A DNA stretch of 11,330 nt from Deltaproteobacteria bacterium (lineage in GTDB: Bacteria > Desulfobacterota > DSM-4660 > Desulfatiglandales > B25-G16): contig JAFDHR010000040.1 in assembly GCA_019308645.1 (NCBI GenBank), positions 1-11,330 on the forward strand, written 5' to 3'. How positions within the stretch are numbered: the first letter of the stretch is position 1; each line of letters starts with the position of its first letter. The notes beneath the pieces are model-generated. The model had not been told where the DNA came from and did not search any database. It worked only from the letters and a program-made list of their open reading frames with translations. The position numbers and the translations under genes were made by a program. Below are positions 1 to 5,865 of this stretch, one piece after another.

Positions 1-140
1 TTTGAATTTTGGACATTTGGATTTTAATATTGTTTAGGGTTTAACATTTCGATATTCGGATTTTTCAATTTCTATTATGTTCTTAAAATAATTTTAAATT
101 GCCAAAATCAATAGCAGAACTTTTGAGTCAGTGAAATAGT
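1..140. other. AT-rich upstream region with degenerate low-complexity repeats
   Basis: No gene is visible. The first ~75 bases consist of loosely repeated words of the type ATTTGGATTT / TTTAGGGTTT / ATTTCGATATTCGG, resembling decayed intergenic repeats. The last 60 bases lead to the HcyBio start without a strong Shine-Dalgarno sequence (only GTGA-like bases about 8 nt before the ATG). I see no convincing promoter or riboswitch fold here. Confidence 0.4.
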
Positions 141-1310
141 ATGGCCAAGCATAAAACCAAAAAGACAATTGATGAAATAAACAGGCGGATAAAAGAAGGC
201 AAGGTGGTAGTAGTCACCGCCGAAGAGATGGTAGGCATAGTAAAGGAAAATGGCCCGGAAAAAGCCGCCAAAGATATTGATGTCGTTACAACTGGAACCT
301 TTTCCCCGATGTGCTCATCAGGGGCGTTTATTAATTTTGGCCACAGTAAACCACCGATCAAGGCATCTCAGGTCACCCTCAATGATGTTCCTGCATATGC
401 CGGCCTTGCCGCTGTAGATATATATATAGGCGCCGCCGAACCATCGATAGATGATCCATTAAATAAGGTCCACCCGGGTCAATTCAAATATGGTGGCGGA
501 CATGTCATACATGACCTTATTTCCGGTAAAAAAGTTCGGTTGGTTGCCAGGGCATACACAACAGACTGTTATCCCAAACGAGAAATAAAAAAACAAATAA
601 GACTATCAGATCTGCCGTATGCTCTCTTGCTTAACCCCAGAAATGCTTACCAAAACTACAACTGCGCCATAAACATGCAAGATAAAATGATCTATACCTA
701 CATGGGTGTCTTACGACCCAAGGCTGGCAATGCTAACTACGCAACATCTGGCCAGCTTAGTCCACTCTTGAATGATCCTTACTGTATGACAATCGGTCTG
801 GGAACCAGGATTTTCCTTGGGGGTGCCCAGGGATACGTAACCTGGGCTGGCACGCAGAACAATCTATCAGTAGCAAGAGGCAAAAATGGGGTCCCTTTGG
901 AGCCAGGCGCAACATTGATGGTGATGGGCGATTTAAAAGCGATGAATCCACGCTGGCTAATAGGAGTAAGCATGCTTGGTTATGGATGTTCCCTGGCTGT
1001 AGGTATGGGTATCCCAATCCCAATCCTGAATGAGGATATAGCCCGCTATACTGGTGTCTCTGATGAGGACATCTTCACACAGATCATTGATTATGGAAAA
1101 GACTATCCCACGGGAAATGCCAAAAGTCTGGGTGAGGTAAGTTATGCAGAGCTAAAGAGCGGGACAATAACACTGAATGGCCAGACTATCCAGTCTGTGC
1201 CAGTTTCCTCTTATGTGAGGGCTCAAGAGATTGCAGGAATCCTCAAAGAATGGATTCAAAAAGGGCAATTCTATCTTGGTCAACCTCAGCACCTTCTCAA
1301 GGATATGTAA
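141..1310 (+). CDS. HcyBio / DUF39 homocysteine biosynthesis protein
   Basis: A 389-aa protein of the DUF39 (COG1900, HcyBio) family. In methanogens, family members are needed to make homocysteine from aspartate semialdehyde and sulfide, and homologues occur in anaerobic bacteria including sulfate reducers. Family-typical blocks are visible: KTIDEINRRI near the N-terminus, VVTTGTFSPMCSSGAF (Cys58), LNDVPAYAGLAAVD at 80-93, and TDCYP (Cys143). Further cysteines are at 175, 215 and 283. Cys58 and Cys143 correspond by position to the cysteines I recall as functionally important in the methanogen protein; that is from memory. The length matches the DUF39 domain alone: there is no C-terminal CBS pair, and the NIL/ferredoxin-type partner found beside archaeal copies is not adjacent. 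The next gene, 87 bp downstream on the same strand, is larE-like, so co-transcription is possible. The ATG at 141 is chosen because homology begins within the first ten residues; it lacks a good ribosome binding site. Confidence 0.9.
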   Translation: MAKHKTKKTIDEINRRIKEGKVVVVTAEEMVGIVKENGPEKAAKDIDVVTTGTFSPMCSSGAFINFGHSKPPIKASQVTLNDVPAYAGLAAVDIYIGAAEPSIDDPLNKVHPGQFKYGGGHVIHDLISGKKVRLVARAYTTDCYPKREIKKQIRLSDLPYALLLNPRNAYQNYNCAINMQDKMIYTYMGVLRPKAGNANYATSGQLSPLLNDPYCMTIGLGTRIFLGGAQGYVTWAGTQNNLSVARGKNGVPLEPGATLMVMGDLKAMNPRWLIGVSMLGYGCSLAVGMGIPIPILNEDIARYTGVSDEDIFTQIIDYGKDYPTGNAKSLGEVSYAELKSGTITLNGQTIQSVPVSSYVRAQEIAGILKEWIQKGQFYLGQPQHLLKDM

Positions 1311-1397
1311 ATGTATGTAACCGTTCACTGGTTCGGGGTTCATATGTTTAGGGTATAGGGATGTTGAACCGTTGAACGCTTACAATTTTATACGTCA
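1311..1397. other. HcyBio-larE intergenic gap with GTTCA/GGTTC repeats
   Basis: The gap contains iterated GTTCA/GGTTC words (about 1319-1340 and 1366-1378), including GGTTCGGGGTT, which recurs at 2727-2737. It looks like a decayed interspersed repeat rather than a terminator: no stable hairpin with a T-tract is present, so read-through from HcyBio into larE is possible. Confidence 0.4.
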
Positions 1398-2195
1398 GTG
1401 ACTAAAATTAAGAAGTTAGAAAATATTTTAGATTCTATGGGATCTGTCTTAATAGCCCTTTCAGGCGGTGTTGATAGCTCCCTTCTCCTTCAAATAGCCT
1501 CCGAAACCCTCAAAGAAAACGTAAAGGCTGTCACTTTTACTTCTTCAATCTTTTTAAAAGATGACCTCATGAGGGCAGAAAATCTTGCCAGGAGATTAAA
1601 GATAGATCATATAAAAATCAAATTTGATATACTTTCTCACAGTGACTTTTGTAAAAACGATAAAATGAGGTGCCATGTCTGTAAAACGAAAATGATTGAA
1701 GAGTTAAAAAAAGAGGCGAAAAAACAAGGTATTAGCTATATAGCCGATGGTAGTAATATTGACGACATGAAAGATTACCGACCAGGCTTGGAAGTAGCAC
1801 AAAAATCAGGGATAAAATCACCTTTAATTGAAGCCGGTTTAGGTAAAAAAGATATAAGACAAGAGGCAAAAGAAAGAAAAATAGAAACATGGAATACGCC
1901 ATCTTCTGCCTGTCTGGCCTCACGGATAGCCTATGGCACCTATATAAACGAAAGGGACCTGTCTATCATAGAAAAAGGAGAGGAATTTTTACATCAGCTT
2001 GGTTTTAGACAAGTAAGAATACGTTATCATCCGCCTATAGCCAGGGTCGAGGTCTCAACCCAGGAGATCGTACGATTGGCAGAATTACCTATCAGAGATA
2101 AGGTGGTAGAAGAGCTTAAAGAACTTGGTTTCAAATATATTACCCTTGATCTCTCTGGTTTTAGGAGTGGAAGCATGAATGATCTGCTTTCTTAA
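1398..2195 (+). CDS. larE: LarE-type ATP-dependent sulfur transferase, three-cysteine form
   Basis: A 265-aa PP-loop pyrophosphatase of the LarE family. LarE adenylates a carboxylated nicotinic acid mononucleotide and inserts sulfur during synthesis of the nickel-pincer cofactor of lactate racemase-type enzymes. The PP-loop SGGVDSS is at residues 22-28. The family blocks SNIDDMKDYRPG (119-130), PSSACLASR (168-176), RIRYHPPIARVEV (207-219) and GFRSGSMN (254-261) are all present. Cys92 and Cys95 (RCHVCK) together with Cys172 (SACLAS) give the three-cysteine pattern known from LarE proteins that hold a [4Fe-4S] cluster, as opposed to the sacrificial single-cysteine type; an extra Cys85 lies nearby. 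The GTG start is chosen because the KLENILDSMGSV helix before the PP-loop is family-typical; ATG at 1437 would delete it. There is no clear ribosome binding site. No larB, larC or larA is in the window, so another sulfur-transfer role cannot be excluded. Confidence 0.87.
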   Translation: MTKIKKLENILDSMGSVLIALSGGVDSSLLLQIASETLKENVKAVTFTSSIFLKDDLMRAENLARRLKIDHIKIKFDILSHSDFCKNDKMRCHVCKTKMIEELKKEAKKQGISYIADGSNIDDMKDYRPGLEVAQKSGIKSPLIEAGLGKKDIRQEAKERKIETWNTPSSACLASRIAYGTYINERDLSIIEKGEEFLHQLGFRQVRIRYHPPIARVEVSTQEIVRLAELPIRDKVVEELKELGFKYITLDLSGFRSGSMNDLLS

Positions 2196-2223
2196 ACCTT
2201 GTCTTTGCCTGGACAATTAAATA

Positions 2224-2252
2224 TTGACAGAAAAAATATTATCTGTTAATTT
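2224..2252 (+). promoter_or_regulatory. Probable sigma70-type promoter of tRNA-Ala
   Basis: A perfect -35 box TTGACA (2224-2229) is followed after 16-17 bases by an AT-rich -10-like TTAATT (2246-2251). The tRNA begins about 14 bases further on, a normal distance for a short tRNA leader. The -35 is strong; the -10 is a partial match. Confidence 0.6.
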
Positions 2253-2265
2253 TTTTCAATTATAT

Positions 2266-2341
2266 GGGGCTGTAGCTCAGCTGGGAGAGCACATGACTGG
2301 CAGTCATGAGGTCAGGGGTTCGAGCCCCCTCAGCTCCACCA
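2266..2341 (+). tRNA. tRNA-Ala (anticodon GGC)
   Basis: A complete 76-nt cloverleaf. The acceptor stem GGGGCTG pairs with CAGCTCC and contains a G3-U70 wobble pair, the identity element of tRNA-Ala. The D arm is GCTC/GAGC, the anticodon stem CATGA/TCATG with loop CTGGCAG (anticodon GGC, 2299-2301), the T arm AGGGG-TTCGAGC-CCCCT, and discriminator A plus genomic CCA end the gene. The part from 2297 onwards is repeated exactly at 5795, so this gene is the likely target of an integration event; the copy here stays functional. Confidence 0.97.
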
Positions 2342-2353
2342 CTTAAAATCCCC
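2297..2353 (+). repeat. attL-like direct repeat, left copy
   Basis: Left copy of the 57-bp perfect repeat. It starts at the anticodon loop of the intact tRNA-Ala and runs 12 bp past CCA to ...TTAAAATCCCC. Being part of a functional tRNA explains its conservation within the gene, but not the identity of the extra 12 bp. Confidence 0.8.
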
Positions 2354-2390
2354 TCTTTAAGAAATTGTATCACTTCCCCCTTTTTATTTT

Positions 2391-2579
2391 TCAGATATAC
2401 TCTTCCCCTTTTATTCTCTCTACGTAATGCTGGGCGGAAAAGGCAGCCGTAGCGCCATCGCCGCAGGCAGTGACAACCTGTTTTAGATTTTTCTTGCAAC
2501 AATCACCACAGGCAAATATGCCCCCTCTCGATGTATTCATCTCCCTATCTACTATGATGTAGTCATCATCACTTTTCTT
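2391..2579 (-). pseudogene. Diverged 3' fragment of thioredoxin reductase (trxB remnant)
   Basis: Read on the minus strand, this encodes about 62 residues matching the last 62 residues of the full-length TrxB at 5866-6837, including IFACGDCCKKNLKQ and the C-terminal VERIKGEEYI. Over the aligned part about seven or eight residues differ (e.g. D/G, I/L, R/N, N/T, G/E, V/I, H/R), and nucleotide differences are more frequent, many of them silent. It is therefore an older or foreign copy rather than a fresh duplication. Homology stops near 2579; the upstream frame (MTPPPLHCL) is unrelated to TrxB and runs into the 85-bp repeat. FAD-binding, CxxC and NADPH regions are all missing, so it cannot be an active reductase. 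Its position next to the left tRNA repeat mirrors the native tRNA-trxB junction. Confidence 0.88.
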
Positions 2580-2599
2580 AAGGCAATGGAGGGGTGGAG

Positions 2600-2684
2600 G
2601 GGTCAAATCTTCGTTTGACTCATGTTCTTTTTTTCTTGCTTACCAGCACGTATCATTCACAAAAATAGACATAAAAAAGCTCCA
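2600..2684. repeat. ~85-bp direct repeat, left copy (flanks AlbA_2 pseudogene)
   Basis: Matches 4206-4291 at a constant offset of 1,606 bp until a one-base indel near the end. The first 29 bp (GGGTCAAATC... to ...TGTTCT) are identical and the rest is roughly 80% identical. The repeat opens with the small hairpin GTCAAA-TCTTCG-TTTGAC (2602-2619) and ends with AAAAAGCTCCA. In the right copy this last part is the left arm of a complete terminator-like hairpin, whereas here the right arm is missing. Confidence 0.75.
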
Positions 2685-2820
2685 TTATTTTCGTTTCAAG
2701 GTGATGGCTTAAGGTTCACCGTTCAAGGTTCGGGGTTTACCTGCCGTTTTTCTGGCAGGGTTCTGAATTCACTGTTTCTTTCCTACTTTTTTACCATACC
2801 GAGCTTTGGATTTCTTGACC
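2685..2820. other. Intergenic low-complexity repeat and hairpin
   Basis: Contains iterated GGTTCA/GTTCA words at 2711-2738, sharing GGTTCGGGGTT with the 1311-1397 gap, and a 6-bp hairpin CCTGCC/GGCAGG (2740-2745 and 2754-2759). The hairpin lies about 60 bp beyond the stop of the AlbA_2 pseudogene on the minus strand but lacks a clear T-tract, so I do not call a terminator. Confidence 0.45.
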
Positions 2821-4175
2821 TCAAAGCCCCCTCTTTAATATATATGTTTTCTTCGGGTCTTTAGGGCTTGTCCCCACTTCTGCCAGCACGCCATCTTCTA
2901 CGAGTTTACGTAATCGTGTGCGTGCTGTGCGATCGGATGTTTGCCAAATCCCTGCAGCCTGCTTTGTTGTTATTTCTCCTCTTTCAGCAAGATAGTCTAT
3001 CAGCAAATTGTGCCAATCTGGTACTTTCCGAGCTTTGACACGTTGCCCGAAAAGAGTAACCCGAAAGCTCATCCCAATTTCTTCAAAACGTGGTGGATGA
3101 AGCCCCTGTTCTTCGCAAGCGGCAATCATTCTACCGATTCCCGAGCCCCACTGTTCAATGAGTTTCAGTTCACGAAAAATTCGGCCAATTACGCGATTTC
3201 GAAGTTTTGAAACACCGGAGAGGGCTGCATCAAGCGTTAGACCAAATGGTAGAAGCCCTGGATTGGTGATTTCAATACGGTTGTCAAATACGGCCACTTT
3301 AATATCCATGCCTGAAATTGAATAGTCGGCGTGAACGATAGCATTGATGATAGCTTCACGAACCGCTTCAGAGGGATACTCCGGTATCTCCCTCCTTTGA
3401 ATACGCCCGATCTCAAGGGCCTCCGTGTGTGTCTTTCAATAAAGGCCACGGCACTTTCAACGGCCTTTGGAAGGTATTCATCAATCTCTACTTGATCAAG
3501 AAACCGTACCATATCTGTTCCCCGGAAACGAGCACACCGAATAACTGCATCGGGGAAAATGTCTCGTCTGGCCTTGCCAAAAAGAAGAACCGCACCATGG
3601 GTCGGCACATCGCGTCCGCCATGATTGACAAGAAGGCCGAGGGATTTCCTTCCTGGAGAGGTAAGTTGGCGGGATACGGATGAAAAGAACTCGGAAGCTG
3701 CTCGGAAGTCGATATCTTCCGAGCTCGTTTCCGAGCACGGCTGTTCATCAAAGAGAGTATTGCGAGCCAGTCGTAGTATTTCGGCAATCATGGGAGGGCC
3801 AGCACGCCGGTTTGTGGAGCCCAACCGGATGTAGACCCCTTTTTCAGGGCCTTCTGGTTTGACATAATAGGGGCCGACAGTGTGAGGTACAGAAATAACG
3901 ATCAGTTCCTTATCACGCCAGGCGTGTATATGAATTTCGGGAATGAGAAGTGGCCGAATCCCATCTGCAAAGGCATTGGCAAGGCGCTCCTCATCTTTAA
4001 GAGGATCAGATAGGCCCAATACATTTTTTGTTTTATCCTGAATACCAATGACAAGGGTACCTCCGGCCGTGTTGGCAAAGGCGACTGCGGTTTGAACGAT
4101 TTTTACCAAAGAACTGCAATTCCTTTTAAATTCGAGGGTCTTGCCCTCATCCCTTGCAAGCAAGCTTTTTATCAC
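2821..4175 (-). pseudogene. AlbA_2 / GHKL-ATPase transcriptional regulator (RecG-like COG2865), frameshifted
   Basis: Two minus-strand frames together give one COG2865-type protein of about 450 residues. The first 250 residues hold the AlbA_2 (Schlafen-type) nucleic-acid-binding domain: TLEFKRN at 13-19, AFANTAGGTLVIGI at 32-45 and YIRLGSTNRRA at 115-125. After the shift come the ATPase-like segment (EAIINAIVHADYS, ITNPGLLPFG, RNRVIGRIFRELKLIEQWGSGIGRM) and a C-terminal winged helix (TKQAAGIWQTSDRTARTRLRKL). The frame changes at a (CA)4 tract, GTGTGTGT at 3425-3432 on the plus strand, right after FIERHT; removing one CA unit restores the reading and joins HT to EALEIGRIQRREIPEYP. The start is GTG at 4175 with AAGGAG eight bases upstream. 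The family is common in mobile and accessory regions as a putative regulator. The two-base change could be natural decay, phase variation or a sequencing error. Confidence 0.85.
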
Positions 4176-4205
4176 TTGATAATAGCTCCTTTTGTCAACG
4201 TCAAC

Positions 4206-4291
4206 GGGTCAAATCTTCGTTTGACTCATGTTCTGTTTTTCTTGGATACCAGCACGTGTCATTCTACAAAATAGGCGTAAAAAAAGCTCCA
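4206..4291. repeat. ~85-bp direct repeat, right copy
   Basis: Right partner of the 2600-2684 repeat, lying 30 bp upstream of the AlbA_2 gene start. It opens with hairpin GTCAAA-TCTTCG-TTTGAC (4208-4225); adjoining it on the gene side are extra GTCAAC units (4195-4205), so the minus strand shows TTGAC four times in succession. The two copies exactly bracket the AlbA_2 gene, as expected for a cassette boundary or a gene carried between two REP/MITE-like units. Confidence 0.75.
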
Positions 4292-4316
4292 CGAACACTG
4301 CGTTGGTGGAGCTTTT
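4282..4316. terminator. Terminator-like hairpin (bidirectional)
   Basis: An 11-bp perfect stem AAAAGCTCCAC / GTGGAGCTTTT (4282-4292 and 4306-4316) with a 13-nt loop. It has A-rich and T-rich flanks, so it could work in both directions. It overlaps the end of the right 85-bp repeat; the left copy retains only the first arm. Confidence 0.6.
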
Positions 4317-4834
4317 GGAAAACCTTTTTTGAACGATAGCAGAACAAAGCGGCCTCCTTAAAGGTCTGAAATTACGTTGCGGAAAGCTTACGCCTGCAGA
4401 TGGGGCTTGTCAAGGAATATAGGGGCAGAGAGCAAAGGGTGCACTGTCTCTTAATCCCATACTTGTTATAGACATTGATACGATTCGACAGAAGCAAATC
4501 CTTCTTCATCCATCCTTTGGGCTCGCCAGTTTCGATCTTGATGTTTATTCTACCCTTAAAGATGCAATCCTTTTGCAAGATAGCGCCATCAAACAGCATC
4601 ACCGCCAGGAAACTACCTTGCCTTGACAGAATACTTTGATTCCATGCCCCTTAACCTTCAGTAAGATGTTGGAGATCCCGGGCATAAAAAATACCCCCTG
4701 CCATGTTAAAGGCAGAGGGTATTTTAAAGTTCTTGATTAGAACAGGGATGGGTTAGGTGGATGAATAAAAGGGAAATGCTTCCTATAGGTAGGAATAAAA
4801 TTCTTCTTTGGATAGTCCAGATTGCTGAATCATT
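4292..4834. other. Region without a recognisable gene; one unassigned small ORF (4372-4602, -)
   Basis: The only candidate is a minus-strand frame of 76 codons from ATG at 4602, open further upstream without a start of my choosing. It reads LFDGAILQKDCIFKGRINIKIE and KKDLLLSNRINVYNKYGIK and ends in a cysteine-containing tail (CTLCSLPLYS). The composition is protein-like rather than random, but I recognise no family, there is no Shine-Dalgarno sequence, and the upstream frame soon meets a stop. It may be a fragment of a lost gene. The terminator-like hairpin at 4282-4316 lies downstream of it and another at 4688-4725 upstream. Confidence 0.3.
4688..4725. terminator. Rho-independent terminator of the DUF2335 cassette (bidirectional)
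   Basis: A 15-position stem with one A-C mismatch: AAAATACCC.CTGCC (4688-4702) pairs with GGCAG.GGGTATTTT (4711-4725), with an 8-nt loop. A-tract and T-tract flanks allow function in either direction. It lies about 110 bp beyond the stop of the minus-strand DUF2335 gene. Confidence 0.75.
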
Positions 4835-5296
4835 TTATTTACGATTATTTGTGGCTATCTCTGCTTTAAACCGTTGTTCCCTCTCTTTTTGTTTACTTCT
4901 GCTGCCATATATAAAAACACCAACGAGACCAGTAAGACCAGTACCACCAATAATAGTACCACCGACCTCATACCCATATAAGATACAAATACTGCCTACA
5001 ATAACAGCAGTTAAGCCAATTATCAATCCGTAGTGTAATCCAAGTCGACTATTTTTGATGTCTGATTCAATCACTTTGGATTCAAGTTCTTGCCGGTGCC
5101 TGGACTGATTTTCAGCCATTGTTATGATTCGTTCAGCAGCATCAGGCACTGCCTGATTATATTGAATAAGAACTTCAGGGGGAGGCAATGGTCCTGCATG
5201 TAAATGCCCCTCTATAGTTGTCATACTACGCTGTTTTTGTTCAGTTGCTATAGGAGAGTAGGTAGGATTTTTGGATTTTTTACTTCTCTTCTGCAT
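4835..5296 (-). CDS. DUF2335 small membrane protein
   Basis: A 153-aa protein of the DUF2335 family (function unknown). The diagnostic block GPLPPPEVLIQYNQAVPDAAERIITMAE spans about 35-62. A charged, helix-forming stretch (QSRHRQELESKVIESDIKNSRLG, 64-86) follows. Then come two predicted membrane segments, about 87-108 and 111-131, the second glycine-rich (GGTIIGGTGLTGLVGVFIYG), and a basic cytoplasmic tail. The N-terminus is basic with no signal peptide. The start ATG at 5296 overlaps the end of the upstream 72-aa gene by 17 bases and has no good ribosome binding site of its own, pointing to translational coupling. In my recollection the family is frequent in prophages and genomic islands, which fits the islet; any holin-like or defence role would be speculation. 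Confidence 0.88.
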   Translation of the reverse strand: MQKRSKKSKNPTYSPIATEQKQRSMTTIEGHLHAGPLPPPEVLIQYNQAVPDAAERIITMAENQSRHRQELESKVIESDIKNSRLGLHYGLIIGLTAVIVGSICILYGYEVGGTIIGGTGLTGLVGVFIYGSRSKQKEREQRFKAEIATNNRK

Positions 5297-5498
5297 GGCC
5301 GTTTATTTGTTTCTCATACCGAGCCATAGCTGTACGAATATCAGAACCCACAATTTTCCAGTCAGAATTTACGGCATGATAATCAGCCTTTTCTGGGTAG
5401 GTAGAATAGTTATATTCATTTAATGTGCATCCTAAATCAAGAACTCTTGCCATTCCAGATATAATACTGGGATTTGCAAATAGAAAATAATTACCCAT
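5280..5498 (-). CDS. Small conserved-looking protein, partner of DUF2335
   Basis: A 72-aa acidic-to-neutral soluble protein without signal or membrane segments. Notable stretches are GMARVLDLGCTLNEYN (15-30), ADYHAVNSDWKIVGSDIRTAMARYEKQI (39-66) and a lysine-ending tail. I do not recognise a named domain; the pattern (MARVLD.G..LNEYN....EADY.A..SDW..VG.DIR.A...YE) looks like a conserved small family of mobile-region hypotheticals. The start is firmly set by GGAGGT (5505-5510 on the plus strand) six bases before ATG at 5498. It overlaps the DUF2335 gene by 17 bases, so the two form a compact operon read from the promoter near 5557-5585 and closed by the terminator at 4688-4725. A two-protein module is a reasonable reading, with the function open. 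Confidence 0.8.
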   Translation of the reverse strand: MGNYFLFANPSIISGMARVLDLGCTLNEYNYSTYPEKADYHAVNSDWKIVGSDIRTAMARYEKQINGHAEEK

Positions 5499-5556
5499 CT
5501 TTTTACCTCCACTATTTAGAGTTATAGTGGCTAATAACCTTTACTCGTAATCTGAT

Positions 5557-5585
5557 CTATTATCTTACCGGTTTTAGTCTGTCAA
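5557..5585 (-). promoter_or_regulatory. Probable sigma70-type promoter of the DUF2335 cassette
   Basis: On the minus strand a perfect TTGACA (plus-strand TGTCAA, 5580-5585) is followed by GATAAT at 15 bases (5559-5564) or TAATAG at 17 bases (5557-5562). The best -10 match has a short spacer. The 72-aa gene begins about 60 bases downstream. A second TTGACA (plus TGTCAA, 5615-5620) lies further upstream without a good -10. Confidence 0.5.
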
Positions 5586-5794
5586 TACTAAAAACAATTT
5601 TTATTATTTTTCGATGTCAACTCCTAGCCTAAATTTAAGACAGCAAAAAAAGTGCCAGATTCCAGAAAGAAAATGTGACAGTTTGTGACAAAATTAAGTT
5701 TTTGCTTACCTTCTTTCTATTGTTTATATTCCCAGATTCAATAAAATCAAATAGTTATGTGATTTCATTATGTTGCAAAAACCCTTGATCCCGT

Positions 5795-5851
5795 CTGGCA
5801 GTCATGAGGTCAGGGGTTCGAGCCCCCTCAGCTCCACCACTTAAAATCCCC
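5795..5851 (+). repeat. attR-like direct repeat: orphan tRNA-Ala 3' fragment
   Basis: Exact copy of 2297-2353. Bases 5795-5839 are the tRNA-Ala sequence from the anticodon loop through CCA. The preceding bases (AAAACCCTTGATCCCGT) do not resemble a tRNA 5' half, so no cloverleaf forms and this is not a gene. It is followed by a run of nine C (5848-5856) and then the native trxB 3' end. Confidence 0.9.
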
Positions 5852-5865
5852 CCCCCTTTTATTTT

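Larger units (their letters stand above)
2297..5851. mobile_element. Islet bracketed by tRNA-Ala 3'-end direct repeats
   Basis: A perfect 57-bp direct repeat (2297-2353 and 5795-5851, offset 3,498 bp) starts at the first base of the tRNA-Ala anticodon loop, runs through CCA and continues 12 bp beyond. The left copy completes the working tRNA; the right copy is an orphan 3' fragment. This is the att-site geometry left by tyrosine-recombinase elements that integrate in tRNA genes. Homology continues beyond the 57 bp into a diverged trxB 3' end next to the left copy (to about 2579), matching the native trxB beside the right copy. Cargo: a trxB fragment, a frameshifted AlbA_2/ATPase gene, an unassigned ORF and an intact two-gene DUF2335 cassette. 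No integrase or excisionase is visible, so the element is decayed, was mobilised in trans, or arose by duplication of the tRNA-trxB locus. Confidence 0.65.

Noticed and set aside
2391..2606. Small redox protein gene
   Set aside because: All but the first nine residues match the C-terminus of TrxB; it is a fragment without catalytic domains.
2622..2864. 80-codon plus-strand ORF
   Set aside because: It spans the 85-bp repeat, low-complexity repeats and a hairpin; no ribosome binding site or family resemblance.
3429..3862. Plus-strand ORFs opposite the AlbA_2 gene
   Set aside because: Antisense shadows of a recognisable minus-strand protein.
4761..5033. 90-codon plus-strand ORF
   Set aside because: Antisense to the C-terminal membrane part of the DUF2335 gene, which is clearly the coding strand.
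2342..5794. Hidden integrase gene for the islet
   Set aside because: I looked in both strands for a tyrosine-recombinase C-terminal pattern (R..HxxR..Y) in the open frames and found none.
5795..5839. Second tRNA-Ala gene
   Set aside because: Only the half from the anticodon loop to CCA is present; the upstream bases cannot form the acceptor, D or anticodon 5' strands.
5848..5856. C9 homopolymer as a functional phase-variation tract
   Set aside because: It lies outside any coding frame, downstream of the trxB stop, and is more likely a neutral slippage site.
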